Below are positions 22,426 to 30,761 of a stretch of DNA of 33,215 bases, piece by piece. This stretch comes from Blastopirellula marina (GTDB taxonomy: Bacteria; Planctomycetota; Planctomycetia; Pirellulales; Thermoguttaceae). Within the stretch, counting starts at the first letter, position 1. The number at the start of each line of letters is the position of its first letter. A model generated the notes under the pieces. The model was given only the letters and a program-made list of their open reading frames with translations, was not told the origin of the DNA and ran no database searches. The stretch is from assembly GCA_020721965.1 (NCBI GenBank), contig DYLS01000047.1, forward strand, positions 1 through 33,215, written 5' to 3'. A program made the translations under genes and the position numbers.

Positions 22426-23886
22426 ATGTCCAAGTCCACGAAGGATTTGCCCGTCCTTCAGCAATATGTCGCGCATTCGCAACCGGGGTCGGAGGCCGCG
22501 GAGGTCTTCGATCAGGGCGCGATCAAGGGAACGTGCAGCCTGATTGCCTTAGGTTGTCCCAAGAATCTGGTGGATGGCGAGCACATGCTCGGCCTGCTCG
22601 AAGCGGACGGATACCGACTGGTCACTGATCCAGAACGCGCTGACATCGTCGTTGTAAACACGTGCGGCTTCCTCCGGGCATCGCGGGAAGAATCGTTCTC
22701 CGTGATCGAGGATGTGCTGAAGCTGAAGCGTCGCGGGAAAATCGCCGGCGTGATTGTTGCCGGTTGCCTGGCGGAGCGCGATCGCGAGGCCCTGCTGGAG
22801 CGATTTCCGAATGTGGATCAAGTGGTGGGGCTGTTTGCACGGGAACAAATCGTGCAGGCGGCGGATCGCATTTTGGGGGGGATTCGTGAACAGCGGACGC
22901 TGTTTCAGCCAGCCTCTGTGGTGCCGATGAACGATGCCCGACGGCTCCGCGTAACTCCCAGCCATCTCGCCTATCTGAAAATCTCGGAAGGCTGCGACCG
23001 GCTTTGCACGTTTTGCACTATTCCTCGGATCCGCGGGCGGCACGTGACCAAGCCGTTGGAAGATGTCGTCGCGGAGGCCCGGACGTTGGCGGCGGACGGG
23101 GTCCGGGAACTCATCATCGTGGCCCAGGACAGCACCTATTACGGCATAGATTTATACGGCAAACCCAGGCTAGCGGAATTGCTGCGGCAACTGCGGCAAA
23201 TCGAGGAGCTCCGCTGGATCCGGCTGATGTACCTCTATCCCATGTATTTTACGGACGAACTCATCGAGGTCGTGGCCGAGGGTGGCAAGATTCTGCCTTA
23301 CCTGGACATGCCGTTGCAACATATCAACGACCGCGTCCTGCGGCGCATGAAGCGTCGCGTGGGCCGGGCGGAAACAGAGGTCCTTTTGGATCGGCTGCGG
23401 TCCGCGATCAAGAACTTGGTGCTGCGGACAACGATGATCGTCGGCTTTCCCGGGGAAACGGAGCGGGATTTCGAGGAACTGGCGGCGTTCGTCCGCGAAC
23501 AACGTTTCGAACGGTTAGGGGTATTCGAGTTTTCACGGGAACCTGGGACTCCGGCGGACCGGATGAAGGAGCACCTGCCGCCGCGCGTGATTCGGGATTG
23601 GCGCGAAAGGCTGATGGAACTTCAGCAGAAAATCACGTTTCAGTGGTCTCGGAACCAGGTGGGACGCCGTTTGACGGTCCTCTTGGATCAGCCGGTCAAG
23701 GACCAGAACGATGTCTGGATTGGCCGCTCCTATGCCGACGCCCCGGAGATCGATGGAGTGGTGTACGTCACCGGCGCGGGGTTGCGATCGGGCCAATTCG
23801 TGGAGTGCGAAATCGTGGCGGCCGAGGGCTATGATCTGGTAGCGGCACCGCTTGAACAGGATGCCACGTCTCTAGAGCGAAAGTGA
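22426..23886 (+). CDS. rimO: Ribosomal protein S12 methylthiotransferase RimO
   Basis: ATG 22426 follows GAGG (22415-22418). The 486-residue product is somewhat longer than usual because of about 38 extra N-terminal residues. Domains in order: UPF0004 with cluster cysteines C44 (ALGCPKN), C80 (VNTCGF) and C114 (AGCLAE); the radical SAM barrel with C190-xxx-C194-xx-C197 (SEGCDRLCTFCTIP); and a C-terminal TRAM domain from about residue 405. The presence of LGCPKNLVD and GFPGETERDF fits RimO rather than MiaB. It adds a methylthio group to the conserved aspartate of ribosomal protein S12 using two [4Fe-4S] clusters and SAM. It stands alone between two copies of the family-1 element. Confidence 0.95.
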   Translation: MSKSTKDLPVLQQYVAHSQPGSEAAEVFDQGAIKGTCSLIALGCPKNLVDGEHMLGLLEADGYRLVTDPERADIVVVNTCGFLRASREESFSVIEDVLKLKRRGKIAGVIVAGCLAERDREALLERFPNVDQVVGLFAREQIVQAADRILGGIREQRTLFQPASVVPMNDARRLRVTPSHLAYLKISEGCDRLCTFCTIPRIRGRHVTKPLEDVVAEARTLAADGVRELIIVAQDSTYYGIDLYGKPRLAELLRQLRQIEELRWIRLMYLYPMYFTDELIEVVAEGGKILPYLDMPLQHINDRVLRRMKRRVGRAETEVLLDRLRSAIKNLVLRTTMIVGFPGETERDFEELAAFVREQRFERLGVFEFSREPGTPADRMKEHLPPRVIRDWRERLMELQQKITFQWSRNQVGRRLTVLLDQPVKDQNDVWIGRSYADAPEIDGVVYVTGAGLRSGQFVECEIVAAEGYDLVAAPLEQDATSLERK

Positions 23887-23898
23887 CTCGCCGCTCCG

Positions 23899-24010
23899 TC
23901 CAACAGCGCAAGTTTGCTTGCTTGGCTCAGCTTCTTGCCGTGACGGCACATGACGCCCCGCAACCCATGCCGCGCACATCGTGCAACCAGGCGGACTTTG
24001 CGGAACAGCA
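23899..24010 (-). repeat. Family-1 inverted-repeat element, copy G (reverse orientation)
   Basis: This 112-bp copy begins 12 bases after the rimO stop. On the minus strand it reads CGCAAAGTCCGCCTGGTTGC, later CGTCACGGCAAGAAGCTGAG and GCCAAGCAAGCAAACTTGCG, ending CTGTTGGA. The left inverted repeat is damaged. No clear target duplication remains. Confidence 0.7.
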
Positions 24011-24581
24011 TCAGGAATTATGGGCAGATGACCATAGCTGCCGCTCGAACGGCAGCGTGCAGGCCCCGAGAATGCCGGCAGGAGGGAAAGGCGGGCCTTT
24101 TCAAGCCCGGATTTCGACGACACGAAGGGCTGGCTGCATCCCAGCTGTCATGGATATCTCCGGGGTCTATCTCCGCCGCAAACCGCCAACGGCGCGCCGT
24201 AAATAGAATAACGGCGGGGGCGGGTCACGTGGCTGTCTCCCCTGAGTGGCAAGGAGCGGCACGCAACGTACCGCTCCCGCCCTCAGGCAAATCAAAGCCC
24301 CACCGAGAAGCGCTCGCCGGAGCGGCCGACCCAGAAACCGCATCTTCCGACAAGCATCATGCTTCGACCCCAGGAGGGAGGGCTGCGTCAGGCTCCCGCA
24401 AACCTGGACGCAATCGGTGGGGCTTCCCGCTGGCTCCTTTCTGTTCCGTGGGTTTCTTCGTACCCGCCCTTGTTTCTGCTGTCCCTGGTGCCCGTTCGCC
24501 TGCCTTCCGTTCCCAAACCGAGCGCGTCATCTTTGAGCTGGGGGTAAATTGCAAGGTCCAGGAACCGTCGTCGCTAATCCG
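24011..24581. other. Convergent rimO-murE-like intergenic region
   Basis: This 570-base spacer lies between convergent 3' ends. It has two hairpins: CGGGCCTTTTCAAGCCCG near 24093-24110, and a two-tier structure at 24241-24287. A 221-codon open frame from 23950 runs through element copy G and this region, but it has no ribosome site or recognisable domain and is rejected as a gene. Confidence 0.55.
24241..24287 (+). other. Two-tier hairpin in the rimO-murE-like spacer
   Basis: The outer stem CCTGAG/CTCAGG encloses the inner stem GGAGCGG/CCGCTCC with an 11-base loop. There is no T-run, so termination is only a possibility. Confidence 0.45.
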
Positions 24582-26048
24582 TCAGGGGGAGGGAGCGGCA
24601 GGCTCGAACTCCTGATACAGCCACTGCCTGGCGAATTGATAGTCGTCCACACGCAACGAACCGCCGCTGATCGGTTGCCATAGCCGATGCCCGTTGCCTG
24701 CGATCAGCACGCAATCGTCCGGGCGAGCTTGTTGCAGGGTCCAGGCGATTGCCTCGGCCCGATCGGCCAGGTAGCGAAATCGGGCGGGTGTATAAATATG
24801 CTTTTCCACGCGATCCATCAAGACCGAAAAATCATCCCTTGCAGGGTCGCCCGTCGTCAGCACGGTCAGGTCTGCATAGGTCTCCAGTACGTGCATCCAT
24901 TCGGCATCCTCGGTGACTCTTGAGGGCGGTCGGGATACCAGGATCAGCCTGCCCGTCACCAGGGGCCGCAGCGTCCCGAGCACGGCTTCCAAGGCATGGG
25001 CGTCGGCCGCCGCATCGACAAAGGCGGAAAACGGCTGGCCACAGATAACGGGCTGCATGCGGCCGGGGAGGGACGTCACGGCCTCCAATCCCTTGACAAT
25101 CGCCTCGATGGGCACGCCGGCCGCCAGCCCCACCGCGGCGGCGACCAGGCAGTTTTGCACGTGATGTCGGCCGAACAGTTTGGTCTGAACGGGAAACGTT
25201 TCATTGCCAGCGGATAGGAAGAACGTTTCCTCCCCCAACTGGCGTGAAATTTCTCGACCTTGAATGTTGGCCGCGATCTCCAACCCTGCGGTGAGGACGG
25301 GTTTGGACATGCTGGAAAGCGCTGCCCGGCACGCCGGATCGTCCGCGTTGAATACCGCATATCCGTCCGCGGCCAGATACTGGAGCAGTTCGAGCGGCTT
25401 GGCACGCTGCCGACTGCGATCCGCCCGCTGATTCGTGATCGCGACCGCGTGGAACGCCAGCCCGGCTACACGTTTCTCTGCCAACCCCGCGGTGGAGATT
25501 TCCAATACGGCGTGGGTGCAACCGCTGGTTACCATCCGTGCCAAACGGTCGGCCAGCTCATCCGATTCCGGCGTAGCCTGAGTCGCGGTCGAGGAATCCT
25601 CGCCGTCGAAGTACCCGAGGCTGCCCAGTAGACCGACATTGTGCCCTGCCTCACCCAAAATCCTTGCGATCAAGCAGGCTGTGGTGGTCTTGCCGGAAGT
25701 CCCAGCGACCCCGACGAGATTGAGTTTGCGGGCGGGATATCCGTGAAGGGCCTGGGCGACTTCGCCAAATGCGGCTTGGGCGTCGGCGGTATAGCAAACG
25801 GGGACGGGCAGCTCGCCGAGCGGTTCGTCCGCCAACACCGCCGAGCAGCCCCGCTGGATGGCCTCCCGAATCGCGGCGTCGCGCCTCGGTCCAGCACGCA
25901 ACGTAACGACAAAGAGATCGCCCGCCCGGATCTTTCGGGCATGACGGCGACAACCCGTAACTTTTACCTCGTGCGCACCGATGAGCTGCGATTCCGGCAA
26001 GAGTCGGTTGAGACGGATGTTCGTTGCCGTATTGGGGCAAATTCCCAT
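24582..26048 (-). CDS. MurE-like Mur ligase with degenerate catalytic motifs
   Basis: ATG 26048 follows GGAGG at 9-nt spacing. The 488-residue product has the three-domain Mur ligase layout. The N-terminal UDP-binding-type domain contains DSRKI-like RRHARKIRAGDLFV. The ATPase domain has GTSGKTTT with K120, and the C-terminal domain ends in VLIAGNGH. It is closest to MurE, which adds the third residue to UDP-MurNAc-dipeptide in the cytoplasm. Several signature motifs are changed. TN-(L)TRDHLDYH is replaced by TNQRADRSRQRA (residues about 204-216), DYAHTPD by DAAADAHAL (about 343-351), the DNPR motif by GDPARDD, and SSHGL by STAGL. It therefore may not be the working MurE. No other cell-wall gene is adjacent, unlike typical dcw clusters. 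Confidence 0.75.
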   Translation of the reverse strand: MGICPNTATNIRLNRLLPESQLIGAHEVKVTGCRRHARKIRAGDLFVVTLRAGPRRDAAIREAIQRGCSAVLADEPLGELPVPVCYTADAQAAFGEVAQALHGYPARKLNLVGVAGTSGKTTTACLIARILGEAGHNVGLLGSLGYFDGEDSSTATQATPESDELADRLARMVTSGCTHAVLEISTAGLAEKRVAGLAFHAVAITNQRADRSRQRAKPLELLQYLAADGYAVFNADDPACRAALSSMSKPVLTAGLEIAANIQGREISRQLGEETFFLSAGNETFPVQTKLFGRHHVQNCLVAAAVGLAAGVPIEAIVKGLEAVTSLPGRMQPVICGQPFSAFVDAAADAHALEAVLGTLRPLVTGRLILVSRPPSRVTEDAEWMHVLETYADLTVLTTGDPARDDFSVLMDRVEKHIYTPARFRYLADRAEAIAWTLQQARPDDCVLIAGNGHRLWQPISGGSLRVDDYQFARQWLYQEFEPAAPSP

Positions 26049-26306
26049 CGCTAGAGGCCTCCATACCTCTGCGGCGGTACACTGTCAACGCTTTGGTCGG
26101 CCGGCAAGGGGGTGACGGTTCTCCTCCGACCGGGAGAGTATCCCGGCCGAATGCCACCGAAACCTCGCCATCCTTATCACTGTATTCGTGACGGCCGAGC
26201 ACACACTTCCTTGTGGGTGCCAGGGGGGATTTTCCGGATTCCCGCCGTTGTGTCAAGTCGGGAAATCGCCGCCGGTCCTCCATCGCCTCCCCGTGGACGT
26301 GATGAC

Positions 26307-26469
26307 TGCACTTTTGCAAACAGTTCCCCCTCCCTCTGAAAGAGGGCGGCAAATCGGGTGCTTGAGTCATTCAGGCAAACAGCCCAAGCCGTTTTCGCAG
26401 CAAACTCCCTTCACCCTGCCACTTTACGCGAGGAAAGGGACGCTTGTCGTCCCAATTTGCAAAAGTCCA
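26307..26469. repeat. Family-2 inverted-repeat element (TTTTGCAAA ends)
   Basis: TGCACTTTTGCAAA (26307-26320) and TTTGCAAAAGTCCA (26456-26469) are terminal inverted repeats about 163 bp apart. The right end (complement: TGGACTTTTGCAAATTGGG) recurs at 33145. A small internal hairpin (CCCTC/GAGGG) lies near the left end. Confidence 0.65.
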
Positions 26470-26620
26470 GCGATTAGATCGCTGCCATTCGGGTCAGGGG
26501 ACAACATGCGGGCAAGCCGCCCGAGTGAAGGTCGTAGGGTTTATTGGATTCGTACCGCAGCGGGTATGCCCGCAGGCCGCATCCCGTCCTGCCGCGGGCA
26601 AAGAATCGTTGGGCTTTACG

Positions 26621-26649
26621 TTGACACTGCCCACGGTCCAATTTAGAAT
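26621..26649 (+). promoter_or_regulatory. Sigma-70-type promoter for the coiled-coil gene
   Basis: TTGACA (26621-26626), a 17-nt spacer and TAGAAT (26644-26649) give a near-consensus promoter. Transcription would start near 26656, about 134 bases before the coiled-coil gene's ATG, with AGGAG at 26775-26779. Confidence 0.7.
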
Positions 26650-26789
26650 CGACTTAGGTTCTTTTACTTATCCAAATTACCCGAACCACAAAACCCCGAA
26701 AGATTGTCCCAGACGGCACGTCGGCACCGGGCTGCTTGTTCCCGGACCTGTCTCCCAGCACCGAATAATATCTCAGGAGCGGATGCGTC

Positions 26790-28199
26790 ATGGCGAGAGA
26801 AAACCAAGGGCTTCAAATCGCCTTGATAACGTTTGTCATTCTTACCCTATTGCTGGGAGTGACGACGTACTTGTTCTTTCGGCAATACGACGAGCAATAT
26901 CAGAAGGCTCAAGAGGCGGCCAAGAAAGCAGCCGACGCGGATAACTCGGCTCGGTCCGCGCAGAGCGACTTGAATACGCTCAAGGGCATCCTGGGATTCA
27001 GCGCGACGGAGGGAATGGACAAGATCACCCAGGACGTTAAGACCGAAATGGACACCTATGCCGCGGACCTGGACGAATCGGAGAAAAACTACCGGTCGGT
27101 AGTCAAACACCTTTTCGACACGCTTCAGGCAAAGAGCGCGACGTTGGTGGCGACCGAGCAAAAGCTCCGTGATGCGGAGACCAAGATTGCCCAACTCGAG
27201 CAGAGCAAGGCCCCGCTGATTGCGCAGCAACAGAATCGGGCAGATGCGGCGGAACAATCGCTGGCGCAAGAGCAGCAGAAGTTCACACAGGATTTGCAAG
27301 CCTCCGTGCAAGCCAGGAACGATTTGCAAAACCGCGTGGACACCCTCCAACAACAGGCCCAGGAAGCGCAGGCCCAGTTAACTTCTTACAAGGATACGTG
27401 CGAGAAGCGGCTAGGGACGGTATCCTCCCTCCTCAAAACTCGTACCGAGGAGATCGAACGGCTGAAGAATCCTCGCCTGGAGTCACCAGATGGCACAGTG
27501 CAATGGGTGAATCAAGAATTGCGTGAAGTATGGATCGACCTGGGCGAGGCGGACGGCTTGACAGTGGGTACTACGTTCGCCGTCTTTCCCAGTGATGCCT
27601 TGAATGTGGCCGACGCCCAACGCAAGGGGGCCATCGAAATAACCGCGCTGCGGGGGCCGCACCTGGCCGAGGGACGCATCGTGGATGACGTGATCTCCAA
27701 CCCCATCGTGCCGGGAGACCTCATCCACACGCCGATCTGGTCGCCGGGGGACCGTCGCCATTTCGCCCTCACCAACTTCATCGACATCGACGGTGATGGG
27801 AAGAGCGATCAAGAGCTGCTGATCTCCATCATTCGCAATAGCGGGGGCGTGGTGGATGCATGGTTAGACGACCAGGGCAACATCAACGGTACCGTCACTC
27901 CCGAAACGGACTATTTGGTCCTGGGGAGCGAGCCACCGGAGGGCACGGACGCCGCCGTAATCCAGGCGAGGTCCGATTACTTGAAGCGGGCGGGAGAATT
28001 GGCGGTCGTCTCCATCTCGCTCAAAGATTTGCTCCGCCGCATCGGCTACAAACGGGAATCCCAGGTGGTGCGGTATGGCTCCGCGGCTAACCAGGAGGAT
28101 TTTCGAGCCAAGCCGCCGGAGGGCGTGGTCCGCGAGTCGCAGGGCAACGTGAGCGAGATCTTCCAGAAGCGTCAGCCCCCGGCAGACCGCAAGCCGTAG
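26790..28199 (+). CDS. Membrane-anchored coiled-coil protein of unknown function
   Basis: ATG 26790 follows AGGAG (26775-26779). The 469-residue product has one N-terminal membrane helix (residues about 9-30, IALITFVILTLLLGVTTYLF). A long heptad-rich coiled coil spans about residues 35-225, with many Gln/Ala/Glu (EQKLRDAETKIAQLEQSK). A beta-rich domain starting at about residue 235 (SPDGTVQWVNQELREVWIDL) follows. The C-terminal segment IIRNSGGVVDAWLDDQG followed by NGTVTPETDYLVLGSEP resembles a BRCT-type GG and T-x-YLVxG pattern. The domain order suggests a cytoplasmic or periplasmic scaffold tied to the membrane. I recognise no enzyme motif. A strong promoter lies 140 bases upstream and no operon partner is evident. 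Confidence 0.8.
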   Translation: MARENQGLQIALITFVILTLLLGVTTYLFFRQYDEQYQKAQEAAKKAADADNSARSAQSDLNTLKGILGFSATEGMDKITQDVKTEMDTYAADLDESEKNYRSVVKHLFDTLQAKSATLVATEQKLRDAETKIAQLEQSKAPLIAQQQNRADAAEQSLAQEQQKFTQDLQASVQARNDLQNRVDTLQQQAQEAQAQLTSYKDTCEKRLGTVSSLLKTRTEEIERLKNPRLESPDGTVQWVNQELREVWIDLGEADGLTVGTTFAVFPSDALNVADAQRKGAIEITALRGPHLAEGRIVDDVISNPIVPGDLIHTPIWSPGDRRHFALTNFIDIDGDGKSDQELLISIIRNSGGVVDAWLDDQGNINGTVTPETDYLVLGSEPPEGTDAAVIQARSDYLKRAGELAVVSISLKDLLRRIGYKRESQVVRYGSAANQEDFRAKPPEGVVRESQGNVSEIFQKRQPPADRKP

Positions 28200-28529
28200 C
28201 CCTTCCTGGGCCGGTAATCTCCTGAGCCGATTCTCCGCGCGGCAAAGGATAGCAGACTCCTGTCTTGTCGAGACCTCGGGCCGGGACGGCAATTCCAAAT
28301 CGCCCTGGCGCCAGCACGTGGCCGCGGTCTGAGCAGGACAAGAGGCATCCACGCAACGATCCGTCACCTGCGCCCCGGCTGCGTCGTCGGCTTAGGAATG
28401 CGTCATCGCGGGGGTGGGACGGGACACGGGGCTTTTTTTACCTCCCTGATGTGTCGTCGGCGTAGGGATGCGTCGTCGCCGCAGGTCCCGAGAGGCGGCG
28501 GTGCGAGCAGCGTAGGTTCGGCGTGGCGG
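28200..28529. other. Convergent intergenic region with a 30-bp direct repeat
   Basis: This 330-base spacer lies between the coiled-coil gene and the convergent YgiQ-type gene. It contains the repeat at 28381-28480 and a T7 run at 28434-28440 that lacks an adjacent stem. No gene was recognised. Confidence 0.5.
28381..28480 (+). repeat. Direct repeat, 30 nt x 2, spaced 70 nt
   Basis: GCGTCGTCGGCTTAGGAATG plus CGTCATCGCG (28381-28410) and GTGTCGTCGGCGTAGGGATG plus CGTCGTCGCC (28451-28480) match at most positions. Confidence 0.7.
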
Positions 28530-30479
28530 TCAAGAGTCTTCCCTTCGCCTCACGGCTGTGGCCCGGTGAGGACGGTAGCCCCGATTGGGATTCGACTTGC
28601 CGATACCGGCTCGGTTGCTGCCGGATGGGGGAGGGAGCCTGGCCGCATTGCGCTGCTTGCGGTTCTGTAGGGGCTCTTTCGGGGGTTTCTTGGGGATGAG
28701 GCAATTGGGCCCGTCGCCAATCAAGTCTTCTCGCCCCTCGCTCAGCAGGGCTTCTCGGACCAGAAAGTAGTTTTCTGGTTTCCAGTACTGCAACAAGGCC
28801 CGTTGTAGCCGTCTCTGCCGTTCCCCTTTGGCGACATACACGGTCTCACCGGTGATCGGATCCATTCCGGTATGGTACATGCAGGTTGCGATGTCGAAGG
28901 GCGTGGGCATAAAATCCTGAACCTGCCGCGGCCGATAACCGGTACGCTTGAGGAATTCAGCCAGGCGAATCATGGCAGCCAGGTCGCAGCCCGGATGTCC
29001 AGCGATGAAATACGGAACCAGGTACTGATCCTTTCCGGCTGCCCGCGAGCTTTCGCGAAACTTGGCCGCGAACCGCTCAAAGTCATCCACGGAGGGCTTT
29101 TTCATCAGCCGCAAGACGTCGGCGTCGCAGTGCTCGGGGGCAACCTTGAGGTGCCCACCAACGTGGTGGCGGACCAGCTCGTCCATGTATTCGGGACTTT
29201 GTTGGGCCAAGTCCATGCGAACACCAGAGGACACAAAAGCCTTCTTGACCCCCTTTTTCTCCCTGACCGCGCGATACAGTTGAATTAGCGGGGTATGATC
29301 CACATGGAGCAGCTTGCACACGGTAGGGTGGATGCAGCTCAATCGCCGGCACTTGGCCCGCACATCCGGGCGGCTGCAATTCATGCGATACATATTGGCC
29401 GTCGGCCCACCGATATCGCTGATGACGCCCTTGAAGTCCGGTGCGGCGGCCATCTTCCGCACTTCTTCCAGAACCGATGCGGGACTTCGGCTTTGGATGA
29501 TTCGTCCCTCATGGGCCGTAATCGAGCAAAACGTGCAGCCGCCAAAGCAGCCGCGCATGATCTGAACGGAGTGTTTTACCACCTCAAAGGCCGGGATCGG
29601 CTCATCGCCGTAGCAGGGATGCGGGCGGCGCTGGTAGGGCAGGCCGTACACGCGGTCCATCTCGGTTTCGGAGAGCGGAAAGGCTGGCGGATTGACGACC
29701 ACGGCCTCACGCCCATGCATTTGCACCAAACGCCGCGCGTTGTACGGATTGGTCTCGAGATGAGTCAGCCGGGTCATGCGGGCAAAGGCGAGCTTGTCGC
29801 TGGCTACCTCTTCATAGCTGGGCAGGAAAATTGCGTCTTGGGGTGGCGATTCCGCGGCCCCCAAACGATACGCCGTACCCCGAACGTCGCGAATCGCGCG
29901 GATGCTTTCTCCGGCGGTGAGACGCGCCAATACCTCCAACAGCGGCCGTTCGCCCATCCCGTAAACCAACAGATCGGCCTTGGAATCGAGCAGGATGGAG
30001 CGGCGGACTTTGTCGCTCCAATAGTCGTAATGGGCAATGCGGCGGAGGCCGGCCTCCACGCCGCCCGCCAGGATGGGGACCCCGCCGAACGCCTCCCTCG
30101 CACGTTGACAATAGACCGCGGTCGCTCGATCAGGGCGCAAGCCGATGCGTCCACCCGGGCTGTAGGCGTCATCATTACGGACTTTGCGGTTGGCCGTGTA
30201 GCGGTTGACCAGGGAATCCATGTTTCCCGCGCTGATCGCGAAACAAAGCCGGGGGCGGCCGAATTGCCGCCAAGGCTCGCACGAACGCCAGTCCGGCTGG
30301 CTCAGAACGGCCACCCGGTATCCCTCCGCTTCTATCAAGCGGCTCAACAACCCCACGGCAAAGCTGGGATGGTCCACGTAGGCGTCGCCGCTGACGAAGA
30401 CCACATCTACCTCGTCCCAGCCACGGGATCGCATTTCCTGCCGGTTCGTCGGCAGAAAGGGAAGGGTATTGGATTTCAT
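28530..30479 (-). CDS. YgiQ family radical SAM protein
   Basis: This 649-residue protein starts at ATG 30479. The N-terminal domain ([20 protein letters not shown], then [20 protein letters not shown]) is the B12-binding-like region of YgiQ proteins. The radical SAM motif is [11 protein letters not shown] with C311, C315 and C318 binding the [4Fe-4S] cluster. Also typical are [10 protein letters not shown], the SGVRMDL strand and the [19 protein letters not shown] segment. The C-terminal 60 residues are basic and low-complexity ([19 protein letters not shown]). The biochemical function of the family is not established as far as I know. PurF lies upstream on the same strand with a gap of about 280 bases. 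Confidence 0.93.
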   Translation of the reverse strand: MKSNTLPFLPTNRQEMRSRGWDEVDVVFVSGDAYVDHPSFAVGLLSRLIEAEGYRVAVLSQPDWRSCEPWRQFGRPRLCFAISAGNMDSLVNRYTANRKVRNDDAYSPGGRIGLRPDRATAVYCQRAREAFGGVPILAGGVEAGLRRIAHYDYWSDKVRRSILLDSKADLLVYGMGERPLLEVLARLTAGESIRAIRDVRGTAYRLGAAESPPQDAIFLPSYEEVASDKLAFARMTRLTHLETNPYNARRLVQMHGREAVVVNPPAFPLSETEMDRVYGLPYQRRPHPCYGDEPIPAFEVVKHSVQIMRGCFGGCTFCSITAHEGRIIQSRSPASVLEEVRKMAAAPDFKGVISDIGGPTANMYRMNCSRPDVRAKCRRLSCIHPTVCKLLHVDHTPLIQLYRAVREKKGVKKAFVSSGVRMDLAQQSPEYMDELVRHHVGGHLKVAPEHCDADVLRLMKKPSVDDFERFAAKFRESSRAAGKDQYLVPYFIAGHPGCDLAAMIRLAEFLKRTGYRPRQVQDFMPTPFDIATCMYHTGMDPITGETVYVAKGERQRRLQRALLQYWKPENYFLVREALLSEGREDLIGDGPNCLIPKKPPKEPLQNRKQRNAARLPPPSGSNRAGIGKSNPNRGYRPHRATAVRRREDS

Positions 30480-30625
30480 GGATTCACTTAGCGACCGGTT
30501 TGAAGCAAAAGCGGATGTATTTTCGCCCTCTCGAACGGCCTTGGTCAGCTAGTGCTTGCTTTTGGGATCGCAGCCGTCGGCTTTGTCATTTTACGGCGTT
30601 ACAGGGTGCGGGGTAGCGATTGGCG

Positions 30626-30667
30626 GATTTTGCGCCATAGTGATAAGATTTTGCACCATAGTAGTAA
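30626..30667 (+). repeat. Tandem repeat, 21 nt x 2
   Basis: GATTTTGCGCCATAGTGATA(A) at 30626 and GATTTTGCACCATAGTAGTA(A) at 30647 are adjacent. The unit resembles the first unit of the 25-nt array at 1980 (GATTTTGCCACAATAG). Confidence 0.7.
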
Positions 30668-30708
30668 ACGGTTTGCCCCAGAAGGCGACCAGGATGAGCC
30701 AAGCGATC

Positions 30709-30737
30709 CTCTTCCGATTTTCCCGAAACCGGAAGAG
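30709..30737 (-). terminator. Hairpin downstream of purF
   Basis: CTCTTCCG (30709-30716) and CGGAAGAG (30730-30737) form a perfect 8-pair stem with a 13-base loop, 25 bases past the purF stop codon on the minus strand. No U-run follows, so a terminator role is uncertain. Confidence 0.4.
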
Positions 30738-30761
30738 ATGTGCTTTTGCCGTCCAAGCATT

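Larger units (their letters stand above)
26049..26789. other. Divergent intergenic region with an inverted-repeat element
   Basis: This 740-base spacer between the divergent MurE-like and coiled-coil genes holds the element at 26307-26469 and a strong promoter at 26621-26649. No gene was recognised in the remainder. Confidence 0.55.

Noticed and set aside
23950-24615. A 221-codon plus-strand frame after rimO
   Set aside because: It begins inside element copy G, is rich in Arg/Ser/Pro without a domain, and ends inside the 3' end of the MurE-like gene.
28434-28440. Run of seven T as a terminator for the coiled-coil gene
   Set aside because: No complementary stem precedes it; the adjacent G-rich stretch has no C-rich partner nearby.
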